From: Amorphus coralli DSM 19760
GTDB taxonomy: Bacteria > Pseudomonadota > Alphaproteobacteria > Rhizobiales > Amorphaceae
NCBI RefSeq assembly: GCF_000374525.1
Contig: NZ_KB894572.1
Location: forward strand, 1 to 64,000
DNA length: 64,000 nt
Reading direction: 5' to 3'
Both the position numbers and the translations under genes were made by a program. The notes beneath the pieces are model-generated. The model was not told the DNA's origin and searched no databases. It saw only the letters and a list, made by a program, of their open reading frames with translations. Shown one piece after another: positions 53,865 to 61,197 of the stretch; the stretch's first letter is position 1; the number at the start of each line of letters is the position of its first letter.

Positions 53865-55339
53865 CGGGCGGGCGTCCGGCGCGCGTGCTTCAGCTCCGTC
53901 CAAAGCGACCAGATCAGCGACACGGCGGCGAGCGCCAGGAATGCTGCGCAGACCGGGCGGGTCAGGAGTGGAACGAAACTGCCGTCGTAGATGACCAGAC
54001 CGGACCGGAGGTTCGTCTCGGCGATCGGGGTGAGGATGTAGGCGATGATGAACGGGCCAGCCGGAACCTTCGCCTTGGCCATGACGTAGCCGAGGACAGC
54101 GAAGCCAAGCATCACCCAGATGTCGAAGAAGCGGCTCGACACGGTGAACGCGCCGATGAAGCAGAACACCACGATGGCGGGGAACAGGTAGAACTTGTTG
54201 ACGTACATCAGCCGCGACAGGAGCGGCGTGGCCACCCACATTATGGCAAGCATGGCAACGTTGGCGGCGAACGCACCGGCGATGACGGTATAGGCAATCT
54301 CCGGGTTCTCGGTGAACAGGAGCGGCCCCGGATTGAGATTGTGGATGACCATCGCACCGAGCAGGATCGCCGTGATGACCGAGCCAGGGATGCCCAGCGT
54401 GATGAGTGGCACCAGCGCCCCGACGGTGCCGGCGTTGTTGGCGCTCTCGGCGGCGATGATGCCGCGCTCCTCGCCCTGGCCGAAGCGCTCCGGGTTCTTC
54501 GACGCCGCCTTGGAGACGGAGTAGGCGGCGATGGAGGCGGTGGTGCCGCCGACGCCAGGCAGGATGCCGATCCAGGAACCGATCACCGAGGCGCTGACGA
54601 AGGTGCCAGCGTAGTCGCGCAGATCGCTGAGGCGCATGGCAATGCGGGCCGAGCCCGGAACCCGCTCGAGCGTCTTGGCCGCAGGGCCTTCGCAGTCGAG
54701 CAGGACTTGGCCGAGGACGAGTACGCCAAGGATCACGGGCAGCAGCGCGAAGCCGTTGTCGAGGCTGGAGATGCCGAACGTCAGCCTGAGCATGCCGGAG
54801 GAGGGGTCGATGCCCGGCATGGCGAAGAGGGCGCCCAGGGCAGCCGCGAGCAGGCCGTTGAGGAGCGAGCCGCGCGACACCGCCGCGATCAGGGTCAACG
54901 CGACCACCGTCATGGCGAAGATCTCGTAGGGGCCGAACCGCACCGCCACGAGGGAGAGCGGCGGCGAGAGGGCTGCCAGGATCGCCCAGGCGATGAGGCC
55001 GCCGATGAACGAGGCGAGCACGCCGAGCCCGAGGGCGCGGGCGGGCTGGCCGCCGGCCGCCATCGGGTAGCCGTCGAGCGTGGTCATGATCGCCGCCTCG
55101 GTGCCCGGCATGCGCATCAGCGTGGCGCTGATCAGGCCGCCCGTGGTGGCGCCGATATACATGGAGATAAGGAGCAGCAATGCGTCCGAACCGTCCATGA
55201 AATAGGTGGTCGGCAGGGCCAGCGAGATGACCACCGCACCGGACAGGCCGGGAATGGCGCCGACGAGGATGCCGACGCCGGTTCCGATCAGGATCCACGG
55301 CAGGCCGGTCGTGAACACGTAGACGTAGATGTCGAGCAT
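53861..55339 (-). CDS. tctA: tripartite tricarboxylate transporter large permease TctA
   Basis: 492 residues from ATG 55339. About eleven to twelve helices, with the TctA hallmarks GAIPGLSGAVVISLALPTTY, GATTGGLISATLMRMPGTEA and GVGGTTASIAAYSVSKAAS. It moves a di- or tricarboxylate across the inner membrane with TctB and TctC. The arylmalonate decarboxylase begins in its stop codon, which links transport to decarboxylation. The length matches the family. Confidence 0.94.
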   Translation of the reverse strand: MLDIYVYVFTTGLPWILIGTGVGILVGAIPGLSGAVVISLALPTTYFMDGSDALLLLISMYIGATTGGLISATLMRMPGTEAAIMTTLDGYPMAAGGQPARALGLGVLASFIGGLIAWAILAALSPPLSLVAVRFGPYEIFAMTVVALTLIAAVSRGSLLNGLLAAALGALFAMPGIDPSSGMLRLTFGISSLDNGFALLPVILGVLVLGQVLLDCEGPAAKTLERVPGSARIAMRLSDLRDYAGTFVSASVIGSWIGILPGVGGTTASIAAYSVSKAASKNPERFGQGEERGIIAAESANNAGTVGALVPLITLGIPGSVITAILLGAMVIHNLNPGPLLFTENPEIAYTVIAGAFAANVAMLAIMWVATPLLSRLMYVNKFYLFPAIVVFCFIGAFTVSSRFFDIWVMLGFAVLGYVMAKAKVPAGPFIIAYILTPIAETNLRSGLVIYDGSFVPLLTRPVCAAFLALAAVSLIWSLWTELKHARRTPAR

Positions 55340-55413
55340 TGCGCGCCTCGGGGCGTTGGTGCCGATCCGCGACGGGCCGGTCGCGAATGCGATCCGGCTG
55401 GCCGTCGTCCCGA

Positions 55414-55893
55414 TCAGAGGTCGACGTAAAGGAAATTCTTGAACAGGAGGTCGAGGCCGATGCTGACCGCGATGGAGGCGGCAAGGAGCACGATCAGCGC
55501 TCGCATCCCCAGCCGGCCCGCCATGATCCAGGTTGCCACGAACAGGAAGATGCTGGTGACAATCCGGAAATCGATGTCGGTCTGCGACAGCGCCAGGAGA
55601 TAGGCGACCGTCAGGGCCATCATCCGGGCCGGTCCGGCCAGCCGGCGCCAAGCTCCTCCATCCTCGTCACGATCATCGTCGCTGTCGCGGCTGCGCGCCA
55701 AACCGACGGCTTTGAGGACGACGAAGGCGAGGGTCAGGACGGCCACCGCGCGCGGGAAGGCCGCGGTGCCGAGCTGTTCGTAGGGCGACGCGGTCACCGA
55801 GGCGAGCGCGTAGAGGCACGATCCGGCCACGGCAACCGCGATGGCCATGAAGGCCATCGCGGATCCGTTCCGGCGAACGAGAGCGGGTATCAT
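55414..55893 (-). CDS. tctB: tripartite tricarboxylate transporter small permease TctB
   Basis: 159 residues with four helices: AMAFMAIAVAVAGSCLYALA, AFPRAVAVLTLAFVVLKAVGL, MALTVAYLLALSQ and LIVLLAASIAVSIGLDLLF. The sequence YEQLGTAAFPRAV is the usual TctB entry motif. It lies between tctC and tctA, the standard order. Length and topology are normal. Confidence 0.9.
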   Translation of the reverse strand: MIPALVRRNGSAMAFMAIAVAVAGSCLYALASVTASPYEQLGTAAFPRAVAVLTLAFVVLKAVGLARSRDSDDDRDEDGGAWRRLAGPARMMALTVAYLLALSQTDIDFRIVTSIFLFVATWIMAGRLGMRALIVLLAASIAVSIGLDLLFKNFLYVDL

Positions 55894-55921
55894 CCGGAAA
55901 GTCCTCGAAGCGGGCGTCGGG

Positions 55922-56890
55922 TCAGTTCTTGGCCGACGTCTGCTTCACCAGGTCGGCGACGTCGAGGAACGACTGATAGTCCGCGTCCACCGCCTGCTGC
56001 AGCTCTTCGCCGCTCAAGATCACCGAAGCTTCGCTGTTCTGCTTCAGGTAAGCCTGCACCTCATCGGTCTGCAGCGCCTTTTCCAGCACTTCGGCGAGGT
56101 AGGCGACACGGTCGGCCGGGGTCCCCTTCGGAGCCCAGTAGCGCCGGGTCAGGCAGCCCTGCACGTCGTAGCCAAGCTCCTTGGCCGTGGCCAGATCGGG
56201 CTGGGAGTCCAGCCGCTCGGAACCAAGCACGGCCAGCGGACGCAGGTCGTTCTTGCCCTTGGTCAGCCACGGCGTCGACATGAGGGCCATGTCGGTGAAG
56301 CCGCCCTTCATCGAGGCGAAGCGCTTCGACGTGCCGCCGGTGGGGACGATCGCCCATTCCGCGTCCGCAGCCTGCATGAGCTGGGCAGAGGGGAAATGGG
56401 TGGCGCTGCCGATGTCGTCGGCCTGCTTGATCTTGCCCGGGTTTTCCTTGGCGAAGGTCAGGAAGTCCTCGAGCGTCTCGAACTGCGATTCGATGGGAAC
56501 TGCCACAAACAGGCAGCTCTCGCTGGCCTGCAGCACCGGCTCGAGATCGGCGGGGCCGTACTCGACGCGATCCAGGGCCGACACGGCGAACATTTCCTGA
56601 TGGATCTGCAGGATGGTGTAGCCGTCGGGCTCGGCGGTCAGCACCTGGCGAGTGCCGACCGTGCCGGCCGCGCCGTCGGCGTTGACCACCACGAACGGGA
56701 CCGGCAGCAGGTCGTGCTTGTCGATCGCGGCCTGAACGGCCCGTGCGAGGCCGTCGGTGCCGCCGCCGGCGCGGAACGGCACGATGAGCTTGATCGGCTT
56801 CTCGGGATAGTCCGCCTGAGCCGGAACGGCGGCGGCGCCGAGGCCCAGGGTGGCGGCCAGCGCGGCGACTGCGAGGGATCTGATCTGCAT
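55922..56890 (-). CDS. tctC: tripartite tricarboxylate transporter substrate-binding protein TctC
   Basis: 322 residues from ATG 56890, preceded by GGGAGGAAAC. A Sec signal peptide (about 1-24) ends in AQA. The mature part is a TctC/BUG protein: YPEKPIKLIVPFRAGGGTDGLAR, NADGAAGTVGTRQV and PDGYTILQIH. It binds a carboxylate in the periplasm for TctAB. It is the first gene of the TTT-decarboxylase operon and is divergent from the enolase-family gene. Confidence 0.92.
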   Translation of the reverse strand: MQIRSLAVAALAATLGLGAAAVPAQADYPEKPIKLIVPFRAGGGTDGLARAVQAAIDKHDLLPVPFVVVNADGAAGTVGTRQVLTAEPDGYTILQIHQEMFAVSALDRVEYGPADLEPVLQASESCLFVAVPIESQFETLEDFLTFAKENPGKIKQADDIGSATHFPSAQLMQAADAEWAIVPTGGTSKRFASMKGGFTDMALMSTPWLTKGKNDLRPLAVLGSERLDSQPDLATAKELGYDVQGCLTRRYWAPKGTPADRVAYLAEVLEKALQTDEVQAYLKQNSEASVILSGEELQQAVDADYQSFLDVADLVKQTSAKN

Positions 56891-56940
56891 GTTTCCTCCC
56901 GGTTGAATTATTGGGCGCGACGAGGCGCCTCTTGCTTGAT

Positions 56941-57000
56941 CTGCGCTAATTAGTTTTTTATCCAACCTTCTTGTTGTCAACGATCTCTCATGAGATTTTT
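56941..57000. promoter_or_regulatory. AT-rich divergent control region with palindromes
   Basis: An AT-rich island between tctC (-) and the enolase-family gene (+). It holds CTAATTAG (56946-56953) and the perfect palindrome TCTCATGAGA (56986-56995). A TTGACA reads on the minus strand at 56980-56975 and could serve tctC; its -10 partner is weak. The 10-mer GTTTTTTATC occurs here and again upstream of the TAXI gene near 60157. A MarR (59487) and a GntR/FCD (63166) regulator encoded nearby are candidates to bind. Confidence 0.5.
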
Positions 57001-57051
57001 TCAAATGTGGATCGGTCCGGTGGCCGAAACGAGACAGAAAGGGAGGAGCGC

Positions 57052-58212
57052 GTGAACCTGACGATCCAGGAGGTGACCGCTTATCCAGCCTACATTCCGG
57101 TGATGCTGCCACTCGGCTCGGTCAAGGCCGAAACGGCCCTGTCGTGCGTCGTGGTCGAAATCGTCACCGCGGAAGGCATCGTCGGCCATGGCTATACGGC
57201 GATCACCGACGAGGAAGTCGTCACGGCCGCGATCCGCGAAGTGGTGACGCCGGCCCTGACCGGCATGGATGCTCTCGACCGCGAGAAGATTTCCGAGCGC
57301 CTCTACTGGCTGCTCTCGCCCCGCGGCCAGACCGGCTATGCAAGCCATGTCGTCTCCGCCATCGACCTGGCGTTGTGGGACATTCTCGGCAAGGCCACCG
57401 GCCAACCGTGCTGGCGGCTGCTCGGCGGCGCCCGCAACGAGGTCCCCCTTTATGTGACGTTCGGCTTCGGCTCGCTCGACCGGGACCAGCTGCGTGACGC
57501 CGCGACCCACCTGAAGAGCGACGGCGTGACCCGCTTCAAGATGGTGGTCGGCCACCAGGCGCTGGCCCGGCGCTCCCACAATCGTGACCTGCGCGCGGCG
57601 GTGCTGGAGGACGTGGAGCGCGTGCGGACGGTGCGCGAGGCGATCGGCCCGGAGTGCGAGCTTTACGTGGATGCCAACTGCAGCCTGGACCCGACCTGGG
57701 CGCGGTACCTGGCCGACAGGCTCGGCGAGTTCGACCTGACGTTCTTCGAGGAGCCGGTGCGCGACAACGACGTCGTGCAGATGCGCGAGCTGCGGGAACG
57801 CACCGGGATGCCGGTTGCCGCGGGCCAGAACGAAGGCCAGCTCTTCCGTTTCCGGGATCTTCTGGTGGGCGGCGCGGTGGACGTCATTCAGCCGAACGTG
57901 GTCATCTGTGGTGGCTTCACCGCTGGACAGAAGATCGCCGGAATGGCCCAGGCCCACAATGTCGAGATCGCCAACGGCGGCGCGTTCCCCTTCCACAACA
58001 TGCATCTGCACGCGGGTCTCGCCCACGGCGGGCTGGTGGAGTGGCACCTGATCTCGGTGGAGATGTGCAAGGCGCTCTATTCCGACCTGCCCGAGCGCAA
58101 CGGCTCGATGCTGACGCTGCCCGAGACGCCGGGCCTCGGCTTCGCCGCCGATCGCGACGCGCTACGCGACTACGCCAGCCGGCCGACCTCGCGCGGCTGC
58201 GGCAAGGGCTGA
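57052..58212 (+). CDS. enolase-superfamily enzyme, mandelate racemase / muconate lactonizing type
   Basis: 386 residues from GTG 57052, preceded by GGGAGGAGCG. It has the capping N-terminal domain and a TIM barrel with metal ligands Asp207 (YVDAN) and Glu233 or 234 (FFEEP). The third ligand region reads AAGQNEG, so the usual GE position is Gln259 and a Glu appears two residues later at 261. The Lys-x-Lys motif is reduced to Lys163 followed by Met-Val. A C-terminal ANGGAFPFHNMHLH resembles subgroup members from acid-sugar and aromatic-acid pathways. It likely deprotonates a carboxylate, but the exact reaction is not readable. The next gene starts 4 bp later. Confidence 0.85.
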   Translation: MNLTIQEVTAYPAYIPVMLPLGSVKAETALSCVVVEIVTAEGIVGHGYTAITDEEVVTAAIREVVTPALTGMDALDREKISERLYWLLSPRGQTGYASHVVSAIDLALWDILGKATGQPCWRLLGGARNEVPLYVTFGFGSLDRDQLRDAATHLKSDGVTRFKMVVGHQALARRSHNRDLRAAVLEDVERVRTVREAIGPECELYVDANCSLDPTWARYLADRLGEFDLTFFEEPVRDNDVVQMRELRERTGMPVAAGQNEGQLFRFRDLLVGGAVDVIQPNVVICGGFTAGQKIAGMAQAHNVEIANGGAFPFHNMHLHAGLAHGGLVEWHLISVEMCKALYSDLPERNGSMLTLPETPGLGFAADRDALRDYASRPTSRGCGKG

Positions 58213-58216
58213 CGTC

Positions 58217-59380
58217 ATGGCAGGCAGCTGGGCCTCCATCGACGATCTCCGGCTGGCGGCGCGCCGCCGGCTGCCCCGCTTCGCCTTCGATTTCATCGAT
58301 GGCGGGGCGGGCGACGGGGCCTGCCTTGCCCGCAACGTGGAGGCCTATCGGCGCGCGACGCTGACGCCGCGTGTCCTGCGCAATGTCGACGGCGACCTCG
58401 ACACGTCGATGCAGCTCTTCGGCAAGTCCTGGACCGTGCCGTTCGGGGTGGCCCCGATCGGCATGGCCGGTATCGCCTGGCCCGGTATCGACGGCTGGCT
58501 CGCGGCCGCGGCCGAACGGGCCGGCGCACCCTACACGGCCTCCACGCCGGCCACCGATACGCTGGAGGCGCTGCGTGCCGCGGCGCCCACATCGTCCTGG
58601 TTCCAGCTTTATGTCGGCCGCGAGCAGTGGATCGTCGACGACCTGATCGCCCGGGCGAAGAGCGCCGGCTACGACACGATGTTCGTGACGGCGGACGTCC
58701 CTAAACCGGGCAAGCGCCGGCGCGACATCCGCAATCGCTTCATGCTGCCGCTCAGGCCCGGGGCAAGGATGGCATTCGACGTGGCGACCCACCCGGCGTG
58801 GTCGATGGCGATCGCCCGCGCCGGCTCGCCGCGCTTCCAGAATTTCGAGCGCTACGCCCAGGCAAGTTCGGCCAGCTCGCTGGCCGAGTTCATGGCCTCG
58901 CAGACCTCCGGGCGCCTTGACTGGTCGCTCTTCGACGACATCCGGGCCGCATGGCCGGGCAAGCTGATCCTCAAGGGGGTCTGCGCACCGCGGGACGCGG
59001 TGATGGCGGCGGAGCGGGGTGCCGACGGCGTGGTGGTGTCCAATCACGGCGGGCGCCAGCTGGCGTCGGCGCCCGCGACCCTCGATGCGCTCGGTGCGGT
59101 CCGGGATGCGGTGGGCCCGGATTTTGCTGTGCTTCTGGACGGCGGAATCCGCTGCGGAGAGGACATCCTCAAGGGGCTCCTGGCCGGGGCCGACTTCGTG
59201 CTGATGGGCCGGCCGTTCGTCTACGCGGTCGGTGCGGCAGGCGAGGCTGGCGCAGGCCAGGTGTTCGATCTTCTGAGGGCCGAGCTCGTCAACGCCATGG
59301 GCCAGATCGGGCTTCGGGCCCTGGCAGACAGGGCCGCCTTCGCGGACTGCCTGCGGCTCGAGGGCGGCTCTGCCCGTTGA
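58217..59380 (+). CDS. FMN-dependent alpha-hydroxy-acid dehydrogenase/oxidase
   Basis: 387 residues of the glycolate oxidase / lactate / mandelate dehydrogenase family. It retains PFGVAPIGMAG, the substrate Tyr in FQLYVGREQW, TADVPKPGKRRRDIRNRF, and the active-site His-Arg in VSNHGGRQL. The N-terminal tyrosine that usually contacts the substrate carboxylate is replaced by Phe26 (FDFIDGGAGD). It would oxidise a 2-hydroxy acid such as a mandelate or lactate derivative to the 2-oxo acid. It begins 4 bp after the enolase-family gene and is clearly in the same transcript. Confidence 0.88.
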   Translation: MAGSWASIDDLRLAARRRLPRFAFDFIDGGAGDGACLARNVEAYRRATLTPRVLRNVDGDLDTSMQLFGKSWTVPFGVAPIGMAGIAWPGIDGWLAAAAERAGAPYTASTPATDTLEALRAAAPTSSWFQLYVGREQWIVDDLIARAKSAGYDTMFVTADVPKPGKRRRDIRNRFMLPLRPGARMAFDVATHPAWSMAIARAGSPRFQNFERYAQASSASSLAEFMASQTSGRLDWSLFDDIRAAWPGKLILKGVCAPRDAVMAAERGADGVVVSNHGGRQLASAPATLDALGAVRDAVGPDFAVLLDGGIRCGEDILKGLLAGADFVLMGRPFVYAVGAAGEAGAGQVFDLLRAELVNAMGQIGLRALADRAAFADCLRLEGGSAR

Positions 59381-59486
59381 GATGGGGCGCTCGGCGATGG
59401 CGGAGCGATTCAATCTCGACGGGAAATGGTCTAGGAGAGGCCGGGGGCGCAGTCTCTCGGCGCGCCAAGTGTGAACGGGTTTCGTT

Positions 59487-59987
59487 GTGACGATCGTCGA
59501 TACTGCACCTGCGACTGACCGGCCGGATGTCGAACTCGGCATCCTGGAGGAGTTTCTCGGCTTCTATCTGCGCCTCGCCTACGAGAGCGCCTTCGACGAC
59601 TTTTCCCGCGAACTCGGCCCGGATTCGCTGAAGCCGGGCAATTTCGCGCTCCTGTCGATCATCTTCGAGAATCCCGGCATCACCCAGACCGTGCTGGCCA
59701 GGGCAAGCGGGCGCGACAAGTCCAGCGTCACCGCCGGGCTGCGTCAGCTGGAGGACAAGGGGCTGATCGAGCGCACCCGGCTGGAGGACGATCGTCGCTC
59801 CTACGCCAGCCGTGCCACGCCCGAGGGCTGCGTGGTCTACGAGCGCATTGCGGCCAAGGCCCGCAACCACATGCGCCGGCTCGACAGGATCGTCGGCGCC
59901 AAGCGCAAGGCGCTGCTCATGTCCACGCTCAAGGACATCGTCGATGGTCTTGCCGAGGATGGCGAGACGCCGGCCGGGCGGCCGTAG
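59487..59987 (+). CDS. MarR-family transcriptional regulator
   Basis: 166 residues from GTG 59487. The winged helix-turn-helix reads TQTVLARASGRDKSSVTAGLRQ, then LEDKGLIERTRLEDDRRSYA with the wing arginines. MarR proteins respond to phenolic or aromatic acids, so it is a plausible sensor for this aromatic-acid-like cluster. It is 106 bp after the FMN enzyme and 242 bp before the TAXI-TRAP genes. It may bind palindromes near 56986 or 60150, but no matching pair was established. Confidence 0.9.
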   Translation: MTIVDTAPATDRPDVELGILEEFLGFYLRLAYESAFDDFSRELGPDSLKPGNFALLSIIFENPGITQTVLARASGRDKSSVTAGLRQLEDKGLIERTRLEDDRRSYASRATPEGCVVYERIAAKARNHMRRLDRIVGAKRKALLMSTLKDIVDGLAEDGETPAGRP

Positions 59988-60229
59988 GTCGCTCCTCCCA
60001 CACGCGCCGCCTCTCAACAGGCAGGCGCCTCTTCGCCAATCATTCGACGGATTTCGCTTTCCGAGCTCTTGGTTCGGAGGCTCGGCTGCGGTGTGCGCCT
60101 GGCGATGGCCTGCGCGTCGTCGGGAACCTGATATGATCGACGAAAACCAAACAATACGTTTTTTATCGATGAAATATTGACAGCGCCCGGTTGTGGTCAG
60201 ACACTCTCCGAAAATAGCGGAGGAAACCA

Positions 60230-61171
60230 ATGACCATGCACAAACGGATATCGTCGGCCCTTGTCGCGGGACTACTCGTGGCCGGCTCGTGGGCCGGAGC
60301 GGCCCAGGCGCAGGAAGAGTTGCGGATCGGCACCGCCAGCCTCGGCGGGGCCTTCTACCCGGTGGGGCAGGGCATCGCGAACCTTGTCTCCGAACACGTC
60401 GATGGCGTGTCGATGGTGCCGGTGGTGACCCAGGGCTCGGTCCAGAACCCGCGCCTCGTGGACAGCGGCGAAACCGATCTCGGCATCACCAATGCCAACC
60501 TGCTCTTCCTCGCCGTCAACGGCGAGAAGCCCTATCCGGGCAAGATGGAGATCGCGCCCCTCGGCGCGCTGCACCCGAGCATCCTGCACATCGTGACCCT
60601 CGACGGCTCGCCCATCGAGACCTTCGCCGACCTCAAGGGCAAGCGCCTGGCGGTCGGACCGGCCGGCGGCGGAACGCTGAGCTTCCTGAACCGGCTTCTC
60701 GAGGCCTACGACATGACACCCGGCGATATCACGCCGAGCTTCCTGTCCTATGCCGACGGCTTCAGCCAGCTCTCCGACGGCAATGTCGATGCCGCGCTGG
60801 CGCTCTCCGGCTATCCGTCTTCCGCCGTCATGCAGACGGAAGCGACGAACAAGCTGAAATTCGTCGCCATCGACGATGCCAAGCTGGCCGCTATCCTCGA
60901 GAAATATCCCTACTACTCGAAGGTGACGCTGCCGAAGGACGTCTACAATCTCGACGGGGACGCGATCGTTCTGGGTGTCAACAACGTCCTGATCGCCCCG
61001 GCATCCATGGACGACGAGCGGGCCTACGCCATCACGAAGGCCGTCTACGATCATCTCGATGCCTTCGCGGCGGAAAACGCCAACGCGAAGCAGATCGACC
61101 CGGCCCAGTCGCGTGAACTGGCCGTGCCGCTGCATCCCGGTGCCCAGCGCTACTTCGACGAAACCAAATAG
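60230..61171 (+). CDS. TAXI-family TRAP transporter substrate-binding protein
   Basis: 313 residues with GGAGGAAACC ahead of the ATG. A Sec signal peptide (about 1-27) ends AQA-Q. The mature part opens LRIGTASLGGAFYPVGQGIAN, the TAXI-family signature, then TQGSVQNPRLVDSGETDLGI. TAXI proteins feed fused DctQM permeases and bind glutamate or organic acids in the few cases studied. A TTGACA at 60176 may be its -35, with a poor -10. It is 26 bp before the permease gene. Confidence 0.92.
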   Translation: MTMHKRISSALVAGLLVAGSWAGAAQAQEELRIGTASLGGAFYPVGQGIANLVSEHVDGVSMVPVVTQGSVQNPRLVDSGETDLGITNANLLFLAVNGEKPYPGKMEIAPLGALHPSILHIVTLDGSPIETFADLKGKRLAVGPAGGGTLSFLNRLLEAYDMTPGDITPSFLSYADGFSQLSDGNVDAALALSGYPSSAVMQTEATNKLKFVAIDDAKLAAILEKYPYYSKVTLPKDVYNLDGDAIVLGVNNVLIAPASMDDERAYAITKAVYDHLDAFAAENANAKQIDPAQSRELAVPLHPGAQRYFDETK

Positions 61172-61197
61172 CGTCCACGCTTCTTCGGTAGGTCCAC

